Below, piece by piece: positions 18,713-28,056 of a stretch of DNA of 64,000 nucleotides (the stretch's first letter is position 1; each line of letters opens with the position of its first letter). The stretch is from Clostridiales bacterium. GTDB taxonomy: Bacteria > Bacillota > Clostridia > Oscillospirales > Oscillospiraceae. Where the stretch lies: assembly GCA_014799505.1 (NCBI GenBank), contig JAAVHV010000008.1, forward strand, positions 25,722 through 89,721. Reading direction: 5' to 3'. The notes under the pieces were generated by a model that saw only the letters and a list, made by a program, of their open reading frames with translations, did no database searches and was not told the DNA's origin. The translations under genes were made by a program, and so were the position numbers.

Positions 18713-19702
18713 ATGAACCTATGGAAACGGCTGCTTCCCCTGGCCTTGGCCTTGACGCTGCTGGCCGGCTGCGCGTCCACCGGCAATGATATATCGGATG
18801 ACGATATTTACACCAACCGTGTGGAGCTGCAGGAGGTCAACATCGAGGACGAGGCTGTCGCCATGTCCGACGCGCCCGCCGCGCTGAGCACCCTGCTGCT
18901 GCCCGTGGCCTCGGGCACGCAGGTGGAGAAAAACAGCCGGGCGCAGATCGACTACTCCAACATCAAAGACGGCTATGTGATGGTCAAATGCTCTTCCACC
19001 GGCAAAAAGCTGGTGGTGCAGGTGTTCGGCCCCTCTTACTCCGCAAACCAGACCAAGTATACCTATAACCTGAGCGCGGATACGTGGACTACCTTCCCCC
19101 TGTCCGACGGCAACGGCAGCTACAAGGTGACCGTGTACGAGAACACCACCGACAAGAAGTACGCCGCCCTGCTCACCGCCTCCTTCAACGTGACGCTGAA
19201 TGACGAGTTCGCCCCCTTCCTGCGGCCCAACCAGTACGTGGACTACGCCAACGCCCCCAAGGCCGTTGCCAAGGCTGCGGAGCTGGCCGGTAATGAGACC
19301 GACCCGCTCAAGCTGGTGGAGATCATCTACGACTACGTGGTGACCAACCTGACCTACGACAAGAAGCTGGCCGCCACCGTTAAGAGCGGCTATCTGCCCG
19401 TGCTGGACAACGTGCTGGCCAAGAAAACCGGCATCTGCTTTGACTACGCCAGCCTGATGACCGGGATGCTGCGCAGCCTGGGCGTCCCCTGCAAACTGGT
19501 GGTGGGCTACGCCGGAACGCAGTATCACGCCTGGATCAACGTCTGGTCGGAGGAGACCGGCTGGGTGAACGGCGCGGTCTACTTTGACGGCAGCGCCTGG
19601 CAGCGGATGGATCCCACCTACGCCTCCTCGGGCAAGCAGAGCTCGTCCATCATGAAATACATCGGCGACGGGAAAAACTACAACCCGATGTATTTGTACT
19701 GA
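18713..19702 (+). CDS. Transglutaminase-like lipoprotein
   Basis: Signal peptide with lipobox LLAGC; 'KKTGICFDYASLMTGMLRSLGVPCKLVVGYAG..YHAWINVW' Cys/His/Asp transglutaminase core. Confidence 0.85.
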   Translation: MNLWKRLLPLALALTLLAGCASTGNDISDDDIYTNRVELQEVNIEDEAVAMSDAPAALSTLLLPVASGTQVEKNSRAQIDYSNIKDGYVMVKCSSTGKKLVVQVFGPSYSANQTKYTYNLSADTWTTFPLSDGNGSYKVTVYENTTDKKYAALLTASFNVTLNDEFAPFLRPNQYVDYANAPKAVAKAAELAGNETDPLKLVEIIYDYVVTNLTYDKKLAATVKSGYLPVLDNVLAKKTGICFDYASLMTGMLRSLGVPCKLVVGYAGTQYHAWINVWSEETGWVNGAVYFDGSAWQRMDPTYASSGKQSSSIMKYIGDGKNYNPMYLY

Positions 19703-19757
19703 GACCGGGGATAAAAATTTCAAAAAAGCCCTTTACGAATGGACGGGTTTGAATTAA

Positions 19758-19792
19758 AATGGGTCTGTGGTATCCACAGACCCATTTTTTAT
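19758..19792 (+). terminator. Intrinsic terminator
   Basis: ATGGGTCTGTGG-TAT-CCACAGACCCATTTTTT. Confidence 0.8.
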
Positions 19793-19829
19793 GATACATC
19801 ACGCCATAGCGTGCAGATTGGAGCTTTAC

Positions 19830-20873
19830 ATGAAACATAACAGTATTTCTCACGGGGAGCTGTCCTCCCTGTGCCTGGAGCTGTCCATGCTGTTCCACTC
19901 CGGCGTGGGCACAGGGGACGCCCTGACCCTGCTGGCGGAGGAGAGCGACCCGGCTTACCAGGCGATGCTTACTGACATGGCCAGCCGGGTGGACCTCGGC
20001 TCCACCCTGTCCGCCGCCATGCGGGAGACAGGCCGCTTCCCCGCCTATGTCTGCGGACTGGTGGAGGTTGGCGAACGGGCCGGACGCACCGAGGAGGCCC
20101 TGGCCGCCCTGGCCCGGTACTACGAGCGCCGCGCCCGGCTGGACCGGCGGATCAAGAGCGCCCTGCTCTATCCGGCGGTGATGCTGCTGCTGATGCTGGT
20201 GGTCATCGGGGTGCTGCTGATGCGGGTCCTGCCCATTTTTGACGACGTGTACGCCTCCCTGGGCGGGAGGCTCACCGGCGTGGCCGGCGGTCTGCTGACC
20301 CTGGGGCGCTGGCTGGACGGAGCCATGCCCGTGCTGTGGGTGCTGATGGCCGCCGTGACGGTGTTCCTGGCCGCCTTTGCCGCCCTCCCCTCCTTCCGGG
20401 AGAAGCTCACCGCCCTCTGGCGCGGCAGCCGCGGCGACAAGGGCGTAGCCCGGAAGATGAACGATGCCCGGCTGGCCCAGGCCCTGTCCATGGGCATGGC
20501 CAGCGGAATGCCCGTTGAGGAGGCGCTGGAGCTGGCCTCCGGCCTGCTGGACGATGTGCCCCAGACCAAGGAGCGCTGTCTGGAGTGCCGCGCCCGCCTG
20601 GAGCAGGGGGAGCGCCTGGCCGCCGCCATGCGGGGAAGCGACCTGCTGCCCTCCCGGGCCTGCCGCCTGCTGGAGCTGGGCCAGCGCAGCGGCACCGGGG
20701 ACGCCGCCATGGAGAAGATCGCGGACGACCTGTCCGAGGAGAGTGAGGCCGCGCTGGAGGATCGGGTGAGCCGGGTGGAGCCCGCCCTGGTGCTGGTGTG
20801 CTCCATTCTGGTGGGGCTGATCCTGCTGTCTGTGATGCTGCCGCTGATGCACATCATGTCCGCTATCGGGTGA
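19830..20873 (+). CDS. Type II secretion/type IV pilus platform protein (GspF/PilC family)
   Basis: GELSSLCLELSMLFHSGVGTGDAL, two GspF repeats, 3 TM segments. Confidence 0.85.
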   Translation: MKHNSISHGELSSLCLELSMLFHSGVGTGDALTLLAEESDPAYQAMLTDMASRVDLGSTLSAAMRETGRFPAYVCGLVEVGERAGRTEEALAALARYYERRARLDRRIKSALLYPAVMLLLMLVVIGVLLMRVLPIFDDVYASLGGRLTGVAGGLLTLGRWLDGAMPVLWVLMAAVTVFLAAFAALPSFREKLTALWRGSRGDKGVARKMNDARLAQALSMGMASGMPVEEALELASGLLDDVPQTKERCLECRARLEQGERLAAAMRGSDLLPSRACRLLELGQRSGTGDAAMEKIADDLSEESEAALEDRVSRVEPALVLVCSILVGLILLSVMLPLMHIMSAIG

Positions 20874-20879
20874 CGGGCC

Positions 20880-21203
20880 ATGAGGAAACAGAAAGCCCCC
20901 TGGGGGGCCTTGCTCCGCGCCCTGCTGCTGCCCGCGATGATCGTGGCGGTGCTGGTGTTTTTCTCCACCGCCCTCAACAGCATCGAAAGCGGCCGCGGGG
21001 AGGAGAACAAGCGGCAGCTCGAGCAGGCCCTGCGCCGGGGCTGTGTGGCCTGCTATGCCGCCGAAGGGATCTATCCCCCCGACATCGACTATCTGAAGGA
21101 GCACTACGGCGTCCAGGTTGACGAGACGCAGTACGTCGTGTTTTACACGGCGTTCGCGGACAACCTGATGCCCGATATCACCGTTCTGGAGCAGACGCCA
21201 TGA
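20880..21203 (+). CDS. Hypothetical pseudopilin-like protein
   Basis: N-terminal TM, amphipathic helix, 'CYAAEGIYPPDIDYLKEHYG' reminiscent of the GspG-type post-helix region. Confidence 0.5.
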   Translation: MRKQKAPWGALLRALLLPAMIVAVLVFFSTALNSIESGRGEENKRQLEQALRRGCVACYAAEGIYPPDIDYLKEHYGVQVDETQYVVFYTAFADNLMPDITVLEQTP

Positions 21204-21682
21204 GACGAAAGCAGATCCAACATCATATCGACGCGCTGGTCGCCCTGCTGCTGTTCGGGGTGTTCGCCGCGTGCGTCCTGGCGGTGCTGCTCACCGGGGC
21301 GGACGCCTACCGCCGCCTGACCCTGCGGGATCAGGAGGCCTCCACCCGGCGCGCCTGCACCCAGTACATCGCCACCAAGGTGCGGCAGTCCGACGCGGCG
21401 GACAACCTGTCGGTGGCAAACGTTCAGGGTGTCCCGACCCTGATCCTGGGTGGGGACGACGAATATGTCACCTACATCTATTGCTACGGCGGCTGGCTGC
21501 GGGAGCTGTACAGCTGGTCTGAACAGCCCATGTCCCCTGAGGACGGCCGGGAGCTGGTGCAGGCGGAGGCCCTTGACCTGTCCCTGGCGGACGGGCTGCT
21601 CACCGTCCGGGTCACCGACGCCCAGGGCAAAGAGGACACGCTGCTGCTGTCGCTGAGAAGCGAAGGGGGTGGGGCGTCATGA
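21200..21682 (+). CDS. DUF4860-like pseudopilin-like protein
   Basis: N-terminal TM 'HIDALVALLLFGVFAACVLAVLL' and small beta-rich C-domain, in operon with GspF- and PilT-like genes. Confidence 0.5.
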   Translation: MRRKQIQHHIDALVALLLFGVFAACVLAVLLTGADAYRRLTLRDQEASTRRACTQYIATKVRQSDAADNLSVANVQGVPTLILGGDDEYVTYIYCYGGWLRELYSWSEQPMSPEDGRELVQAEALDLSLADGLLTVRVTDAQGKEDTLLLSLRSEGGGAS

Positions 21683-22125
21683 AGAGCAAAGCCCCCCTGG
21701 CCATGATGGAGCAGATCGTCATGCTGCTGGTGTTCGCGCTGGCGGCGGCGCTGTGCCTCCAGGCCTTCGTGAAGTCGGATCAGCTGTCCAAGCGCAGCGA
21801 GGCCCGGGATCACGCGGCGGTGCTGTGCCAGAACGCGGTGGAAGTCCTGCGCTCGGCCAAAGGGGAGACGTGGGCCGTATCCGCGGCGCTGGACTATCCA
21901 TATCCTTATGGCTACACCCGGATGCCCCTGACTATCTACTATGATGATAACTGGGACGTGGTTTCGGAGACAGAAGGCGCCTACTGTCTGAAGGTGGAAC
22001 CTCTGGAGGACAGTGGAGTCCCCGGCCTGGGCAAAGGATATGTCGCGGTGACCGCGACGGGCACCGGCGAGATCCTGTTTGAGCTGGACGTCGCCTGGCA
22101 GGAGGAGGTGGGCGCCCATGGCTGA
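21679..22125 (+). CDS. Hypothetical GspI/PilV-like small membrane protein
   Basis: N-terminal TM 'MMEQIVMLLVFALAAALCLQAFVKSDQ'; 4-nt overlap with the previous ORF. Confidence 0.5.
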   Translation: MKSKAPLAMMEQIVMLLVFALAAALCLQAFVKSDQLSKRSEARDHAAVLCQNAVEVLRSAKGETWAVSAALDYPYPYGYTRMPLTIYYDDNWDVVSETEGAYCLKVEPLEDSGVPGLGKGYVAVTATGTGEILFELDVAWQEEVGAHG

Positions 22126-22633
22126 GCGGAAAAAGGAGGGCATGGCCCCTCCCGCCCTGGGCGGCAGCTCATTGCTGGTGGCCTTCGCGGTGCTGGCCCT
22201 GACGGTGTTCGCCCTATTGAGCCTGTCCACCGTCCAGGCGGACGTGCGGCTGGCGGATGCCTCCGCCCAAGCGGTGGAGGACTACTACGCCGCCGACTGC
22301 CAGGCCCAGGAGATTCTGGCCCGCCTGCGAAACGGCGAGACGGTGGAGGGCGTAGAGAGCCTCATACCGTGGCAGCAGGGAGACGAGGCACCCTCCGTAC
22401 TCTCCTCGCCCCCGGGGACGGAGACCGGCTTCCCGCTGGATGACGAGTACCTCTACACCGCTCCGGCTGCGGCGTACGTGGGCTACACCGTCCCCATCTC
22501 AGATACCCAGGAGCTCCAGGTGGAGGTCATACTATACGGAGCGGACTATGAGATCCTGCGCTGGCAGGCCGTCCCCGTCGGCGAATGGGAGCCTGACGAC
22601 CACCTGAACGTCTGGGGCGGAGAAGAAGAATAA
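22118..22633 (+). CDS. Hypothetical GspK/PilX-like small membrane protein
   Basis: 'GGSSLLVAFAVLALTVFALLSLSTVQADVRLADASAQAVEDYYAAD' N-terminus. Confidence 0.5.
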   Translation: MAERKKEGMAPPALGGSSLLVAFAVLALTVFALLSLSTVQADVRLADASAQAVEDYYAADCQAQEILARLRNGETVEGVESLIPWQQGDEAPSVLSSPPGTETGFPLDDEYLYTAPAAAYVGYTVPISDTQELQVEVILYGADYEILRWQAVPVGEWEPDDHLNVWGGEEE

Positions 22634-22645
22634 GGAGCGGAAACC

Positions 22646-23704
22646 ATGGCAGAACTGTTAGATTATTTGAAGCGGGCGGTGGAGGACAGTGCCTCCGACC
22701 TGTTTATTGTAGCGGGCGGCCCGGTGTGCGAAAAGCTGGACAAGAAGCTGATCCCCATCGGCACGGACCGCGTCATGCCCAAGGACGCGGAGGAGCTGGT
22801 TACCCAGCTCTATGCCCAGGCCGGACGGCCCAGGGATGTCTTTTTGCAGGACGGGGACGACGACTTTTCCTTCTCCGTGCCCGGGCTGGCCCGGTTCCGG
22901 GTGAATACCTACCGGCAGCGCGGCTCCATGGCGGCGGTGGTTCGGGTGGTGGCCTTCGGCATCCCGGACTGGCAGTCCCTGCACATCCCGTCCCAGGTGA
23001 TGGAGCTGGCCGGCCTTACCCACGGCATGGTGCTGGTCACCGGCACGGCGGGCAGCGGCAAGTCCACCACCCAGGCCTGCGTCATTGACCGGATCAACCA
23101 GACCCGGAGCGGCCACATCATTACCCTGGAGGACCCCATCGAGTACCTCCACCGCAACGCCAAAAGCATTGTCTCCCAGCGGGAGATCTCCATCGACACC
23201 CAGGACTACCTCGCCGCCCTGCGGGCCTGCCTGCGGCAGGCCCCCGACGTCATCCTCCTGGGCGAGATGCGCGACCACGAGACCATCCGCACCGCCATGA
23301 CCGCGGCGGAAACGGGCCATCTGCTCATCGCCACGCTGCACACCAAGGGCGCGGTGAACACGGTGGACCGCATCGTGGACTCCTTCCCCAGCACTCAGCA
23401 GGAGCAGGTGCGCTCCCAGCTGTCCATGGTGCTGCGCACCGTAGTGAGCCAGCAGCTGCTGCCCGACAAGGACGGCGGCATGGTGCCCGCCTATGAGATC
23501 ATGCAGATGAACAACGCTATCCGCAGCCTCATCCGGGACAACAAGACCCACCAGATCGACAACGCCATCGCCGCCGGCGGGGCGGAGGGCATGATCTCCA
23601 TGGATCAGTCCATCCTGGCGCTGTACAAGGCGGGGAAAATCACCATGGAGACCGCGCTGGAGTACTCCGACAACCCCGAGCAGCTCCGGCGGCGGCTGGG
23701 CTGA
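22646..23704 (+). CDS. pilT: PilT-like type IV pilus retraction ATPase
   Basis: GTAGSGKSTT Walker A, Asp/His boxes 'ITLEDPIEYLH', 'ILLGEMRDHETIRTAMTAAETGHLLIATLHT'. Confidence 0.9.
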   Translation: MAELLDYLKRAVEDSASDLFIVAGGPVCEKLDKKLIPIGTDRVMPKDAEELVTQLYAQAGRPRDVFLQDGDDDFSFSVPGLARFRVNTYRQRGSMAAVVRVVAFGIPDWQSLHIPSQVMELAGLTHGMVLVTGTAGSGKSTTQACVIDRINQTRSGHIITLEDPIEYLHRNAKSIVSQREISIDTQDYLAALRACLRQAPDVILLGEMRDHETIRTAMTAAETGHLLIATLHTKGAVNTVDRIVDSFPSTQQEQVRSQLSMVLRTVVSQQLLPDKDGGMVPAYEIMQMNNAIRSLIRDNKTHQIDNAIAAGGAEGMISMDQSILALYKAGKITMETALEYSDNPEQLRRRLG

Positions 23705-23726
23705 ACACGGCTTCAAACATGAAAGC

Positions 23727-23753
23727 GCGCCCCCGGCAGATGTCCGGGGGCGC
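23727..23753 (+). terminator. Stem-loop at the end of the pil-like operon
   Basis: GCGCCCCCGG-CAGATGT-CCGGGGGCGC. Confidence 0.6.
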
Positions 23754-23870
23754 TTCGCATTGACAAAGTATTGACAAACTCGGGGTCAAAGGGTAAAATA
23801 GCCATTACGTGAGACGCGGCGGAGAGCGCCGCGCGAACCATAAAATCGTAAAGAAAAGGAGAGTTACACT

Positions 23871-24608
23871 ATGCTGAAAAACAAGACTGCCGTCGTCACC
23901 GGCGGCACCCGGGGTATCGGCTTCGCCATTGTCAAGACCTATCTGGACAACGGCGCCAACGTAGTGGTGGCCGGCTCCCGCCAGGAGACGGTGGACAAGG
24001 CCCTGGCCCAGCTCACCCAGTACGGCGACCGGGTGATGGGCATCTGCCCCGACCTGTGCGACCCCGAGGCCGTGGGCGCGGCTTTTGCCGCCGCCAAGGA
24101 GAAGTTCGGCAGCCTGGACATTTTGGTGAACAACGCGGGCATCTCCTCCCGCACCAGCCTGTACGACTACACCGTGGACGAGTTCGGCAAGATTTTTGAC
24201 CTGAACGTGAAGGCGCTGTTTGTGTGCGCCCAGGCGGCGGCCCGGATCATGAAGGAGCAGGGCGGCGGTGTCATCCTCAACACCAGCTCCATGGTGTCCG
24301 AGTACGGCCAGCCCTCCGGCAGCGGTTACCCCGGCTCCAAGTTCGCCGTCAACGGCCTGACCAAGTCCTGGGCCCGTGAGCTGGGCAAGGATCATATCCG
24401 GGTGAACGCGGTGGCCCCCGGCGTCACCGCCACCGACATGGTGGCCGCGCTGCCCAAGGAGATGGTGGATCGCATCTCCGCCGGCATCCCCCTGGGCCGG
24501 GTGGGCCAGCCCGAGGACGTGGCCAACGCGTTCCTCTACCTGGCCAGCGACCAGGCCAGCTATGTCACCGGCACCGTGCTGAAGGTGGACGGCGCGACCA
24601 TGACCTGA
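23871..24608 (+). CDS. fabG: Short-chain dehydrogenase / 3-oxoacyl-ACP reductase family
   Basis: VVTGGTRGIGFAI, NNAGISS, SGYPGSKFAVNGLTKSWARELG. Confidence 0.88.
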   Translation: MLKNKTAVVTGGTRGIGFAIVKTYLDNGANVVVAGSRQETVDKALAQLTQYGDRVMGICPDLCDPEAVGAAFAAAKEKFGSLDILVNNAGISSRTSLYDYTVDEFGKIFDLNVKALFVCAQAAARIMKEQGGGVILNTSSMVSEYGQPSGSGYPGSKFAVNGLTKSWARELGKDHIRVNAVAPGVTATDMVAALPKEMVDRISAGIPLGRVGQPEDVANAFLYLASDQASYVTGTVLKVDGATMT

Positions 24609-24659
24609 GAAGCCGTTCGGCGCTCCGTCTTTCATCGCAAAAACTGACCGCACAACAAA

Positions 24660-24701
24660 ACCCGGGAACGGGGCCACAGGCCCCGGTCCCGGGTCTTTTT
24701 T
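24660..24701. terminator. Bidirectional intrinsic terminator
   Basis: ACCCGGGAACGGGGCC-ACA-GGCCCCGGTCCCGGGTCTTTTTT. Confidence 0.85.
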
Positions 24702-24713
24702 GCCAAAGCGCCC

Positions 24714-25439
24714 CTAATCCAGCGCCAGGGAAGCGTCCAGCAGCTTTTTTGTATAGGGGTGCTTGGGGTGGTCGTAGATCTCATCCACGTCCCCCATCTC
24801 CACGATCTCGCCCCCCGTCATCACCGCCACCCGGTCACACAGCTGGTACACCACCGCCAGGTCGTGGGAGATGAACAGGTAGGACAGGCCCAGTCTTTCC
24901 TTCAACTCCGCCAACAGACGGAGGATCTGGGCCTGCAAGGTCACGTCCAGCGCGGACACCGGCTCGTCCAGCACGATGAGCCTGCTGCCCTGGATCAGCG
25001 CCGCGGCGATGGCCACCCGCTGCCGCTGCCCGCCGGAGAGCTGAGCGGGCTTGCGGTTCAAATGCTCCTCCTCCAACCCCACCAGGGGCAGAAGCTCCGC
25101 CACTTTTTTGCGGCGCTGATTTTTGTCCTTCACCCCGGCGGCCCGGAGGGGCTCCTCCAAAATCCACCCCACCGTCTTGGCCGGGTTCAGCGAGCCGTAG
25201 GGGTCCTGGAACACCATCTGGGGCCGCCGGCTGTTGACGGTCAGCTCCCCGGTGATGTCGGTGACCATGCCCAGCACACACTTGGCCAGGGTGGTCTTGC
25301 CCGAGCCGGACTCGCCCACAATGCCCAGCACCTCGCCGGGGGCCAGCTCCACGGACACGTCCCGCAGCACCTGCTTGCGCTCCCTGCCCTTCCCGTACCA
25401 GCTACTGAGGTTTCGGACGCGAACAATGGGGTCACTCAC
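24714..25439 (-). CDS. Peptide/nickel-type ABC transporter ATP-binding protein (OppF/NikE-like)
   Basis: [27 protein letters not shown]. Confidence 0.9.
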   Translation of the reverse strand: MSDPIVRVRNLSSWYGKGRERKQVLRDVSVELAPGEVLGIVGESGSGKTTLAKCVLGMVTDITGELTVNSRRPQMVFQDPYGSLNPAKTVGWILEEPLRAAGVKDKNQRRKKVAELLPLVGLEEEHLNRKPAQLSGGQRQRVAIAAALIQGSRLIVLDEPVSALDVTLQAQILRLLAELKERLGLSYLFISHDLAVVYQLCDRVAVMTGGEIVEMGDVDEIYDHPKHPYTKKLLDASLALD

Positions 25440-26241
25440 CCTTACCGCCCCCTCTCAGCTTCTTCCGCTTCGGCCGGGAGGCGATGAGCAGCTTGGTGTA
25501 ATCCTCCCGGGGGTGGTAGAACACGTCGTCCACCGGCCCCGACTCCACGATTTTTCCCTGCTTCATCACCACCACCCGGCCGCACAGCGCCTTGATGACC
25601 CCCAGGTCGTGGGAGATGAACAGGATGGCGGTGCCCTCCTTGCGGTTGATGTCCTTCAGCGTCTCCAAAATCTGGGCCTGGATGGTCACGTCCAGCGCGG
25701 TCGTCGGCTCGTCGGCGATGAGCAGCCGGGGCCGCAGCACCAACGCCGAGGCGATCATCACCCGCTGGCGCATTCCGCCGGACAGCTGGTGGGGGTACTG
25801 GCGGTATACCGCCTCTGGGTCGGGCAGGCCCGCCAGCGCCATGGCGTCAAGGGCACGGGCTTTCCGCTCGGCCGGGGACAGCTTTTCGTGGATGCGCAGG
25901 GACTCCTCCACCTGCTTTCCGATGCGCATGGTGGGGTTCAGGCTGGTCATGGGCTCCTGGAAGATGATGGACAGATCCCGGCCCTGGTACTGCCGCAGCT
26001 CAGCCCGGGACAGGGGCAGCAGATCTGTCCCCTCGAACAGGGCCTGGCCGCTCACCGTCACCGAGCTGCGGCGGATGAGCCCCATCAGGGCGTGGGCGGT
26101 CATGGACTTGCCCGAGCCGGACTCGCCCACGATGCCCACGATCTCCCCTTCCTCCATCTGAAGCGAAAAGCGGTCAACGGCCGTAAAGGGCTCTTGCCTA
26201 TCGGTGAACACCACCGACAAATCCCGGATATCCAGCATCAT
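25432..26241 (-). CDS. Peptide/nickel-type ABC transporter ATP-binding protein (OppD/NikD-like)
   Basis: [31 protein letters not shown]. Confidence 0.9.
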   Translation of the reverse strand: MMLDIRDLSVVFTDRQEPFTAVDRFSLQMEEGEIVGIVGESGSGKSMTAHALMGLIRRSSVTVSGQALFEGTDLLPLSRAELRQYQGRDLSIIFQEPMTSLNPTMRIGKQVEESLRIHEKLSPAERKARALDAMALAGLPDPEAVYRQYPHQLSGGMRQRVMIASALVLRPRLLIADEPTTALDVTIQAQILETLKDINRKEGTAILFISHDLGVIKALCGRVVVMKQGKIVESGPVDDVFYHPREDYTKLLIASRPKRKKLRGGGKGE

Positions 26242-27044
26242 GACGCCACCCCCATCCGCTCCCGGATGCCCTCGCCCAGCAGGCCCACACCCAGGATGAG
26301 CAGGATCACCACCGCCGCCGGGAAAGCCGTGCACCAGGGCAGGGTAAAGAAATACCCCTGGGCGTCCTTGAGCATATAGCCCAAGCTGGGCTCCTGGGCG
26401 CTGACACCGATGCCCAGGTAGCTCATGGACGCCTCCGCCAACACCGCGTTATTAAACCCGATGGTCAATCCGGACAGTAATACCGGCCAGATGTTGGGCA
26501 GGATATGGACAAAGATGATCCGCAGGTCGGACACCCCCATCAGTCTGGCCGACTGGACGAAATCCCGATCCCGGTATTTAAGGAACTCCCCCCGGACAAG
26601 CCGGGCGAAGCTGGGGATAAACAGCACCCCCAGCGCCCCGATGACATTGTACTTTCCCGGCCCGGTGACCGCCAGCACCACCATGGCCAGCAGTACGCTG
26701 GGGAAGGCGGCGACGGCGTCGCACAGGCGCATGATGAGGGCGTCGGCCGCGCCGCCGTAGTAGCCGCACAGCGCGCCGATCACCAGCCCGCACACCGCCC
26801 CCACCGCCAGCACCGCCAGGGCGATGGTCAGCGTGGAGCCCGCCCCCTCCAGCGTGCGGGAGAAGACGTCCCGCCCAAAGGAGTCACAGCCGAACAGGTG
26901 CCGGAGGGAGGGCCTCCCGTTCCGGTCCCCGGCGCTCATGGCGGAGGGCGCATAGGGCGTCCAGAAGAAGCCCACGGCGATAAATATCAGCATACAGGCC
27001 GTCAAAACGATCCCGATGGTTAGATACCAGTTCTTTTTCCTCAC
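26238..27044 (-). CDS. Peptide/nickel-type ABC transporter permease (OppC/NikC-like)
   Basis: LFGCDSFGRDVFSRTLEGAGSTL; BPD_transp_1-type EAA region. Confidence 0.9.
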   Translation of the reverse strand: MRKKNWYLTIGIVLTACMLIFIAVGFFWTPYAPSAMSAGDRNGRPSLRHLFGCDSFGRDVFSRTLEGAGSTLTIALAVLAVGAVCGLVIGALCGYYGGAADALIMRLCDAVAAFPSVLLAMVVLAVTGPGKYNVIGALGVLFIPSFARLVRGEFLKYRDRDFVQSARLMGVSDLRIIFVHILPNIWPVLLSGLTIGFNNAVLAEASMSYLGIGVSAQEPSLGYMLKDAQGYFFTLPWCTAFPAAVVILLILGVGLLGEGIRERMGVAS

Positions 27045-27048
27045 AGCG

Positions 27049-27990
27049 CTACCTCCCGTCGATCCGGGGATCCATCACCCGGTAGAGCAGGTCGGCCAGG
27101 AAGTTGCACAGCACCACCACCCCGGCCAGCAGCACCACGATGGCCTGCACCACCGGGTAGTCCCGGTTGCCGATGGACGAGATGAGGATGCGGCCCAAAC
27201 CCGGGATGCTGAACACCTGCTCCACCACGATGGAGCCCGCCATGATGTCGCCGATGGCCATGGCCAGGAAGGTCACCACCGGGATCATGGCGTTGCGCAG
27301 CACGTGCCGCCACAGGGCGGAGCCCTGGCTGTTGCCCTTGCTGTAGGCGGTGCGGATGTAGTCCTGGCCCATCTCGCCCAAGATGGAGCCCCGCAGGAGC
27401 TTCACCGTCATGGCGCTCTTGGGCAGGGCAATAGCCAGGGCCGGGAACACCATAAACCGCAGGTGGGCCCCCAGCCCGTCCTCCAGGGGAACGTACTTTG
27501 GCTCAAACCAGTGGAGCACCAGAGCGAACAAGAACATCAGCCCCAGGCCCATGATGAAGTTGGGCACGGACATGGCGATCTGGGTGAGCACCGTCACCGC
27601 CCGATCCACGATCCCTCCCCGGTGTCGGGCGGCAATCAGGCCAAGAGGCAGGGAAATGACCACGATCAGCACAAAGGAGACGGCGGCCAGCACCAGCGTC
27701 ACCTTTGCCTGGGCGGCCACCAGCCGGGACACCGGCATATCGTATTTATAGGACTGGCCGAAGTCCCCGGTGACAAAGGCGGTCAGCCAGCTCCAGTACC
27801 GCTGATAAATGGGCTGATCCAGCCCCAGCTGGGTACGGAGAGCCAAGCGCTGCTCCTCGGTGGCCTCGATGCCCAGGATGGAGTCGGTGGGATCGCCGGG
27901 GATGACGGAAAAGGCCACAAAGGCCAGCACGCTCACCAGCAGCAGGGTGCCGATAAGCAGTCCCGCTCGTTTCAGCAAGGTTTTTCCCAT
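27049..27990 (-). CDS. Peptide/nickel-type ABC transporter permease (OppB/NikB-like)
   Basis: RAGLLIGTLLLVSVLAFVAFSVIPGDP; LRGSILGEMGQDYIRTAYSKG. Confidence 0.9.
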   Translation of the reverse strand: MGKTLLKRAGLLIGTLLLVSVLAFVAFSVIPGDPTDSILGIEATEEQRLALRTQLGLDQPIYQRYWSWLTAFVTGDFGQSYKYDMPVSRLVAAQAKVTLVLAAVSFVLIVVISLPLGLIAARHRGGIVDRAVTVLTQIAMSVPNFIMGLGLMFLFALVLHWFEPKYVPLEDGLGAHLRFMVFPALAIALPKSAMTVKLLRGSILGEMGQDYIRTAYSKGNSQGSALWRHVLRNAMIPVVTFLAMAIGDIMAGSIVVEQVFSIPGLGRILISSIGNRDYPVVQAIVVLLAGVVVLCNFLADLLYRVMDPRIDGR

Positions 27991-28022
27991 GGGGCTTCCC
28001 CCCTTTCGATTTCATGGGAAAA

Positions 28023-28050
28023 GAGCGGGACGCCCGCGGGCGTCCCGCTC
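28023..28050 (-). terminator. Stem-loop between SBP and permease genes (attenuator-like)
   Basis: GAGCGGGACGCCCG/CGGGCGTCCCGCTC perfect palindrome in an intra-operon gap. Confidence 0.7.
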
Positions 28051-28056
28051 CTTCAA

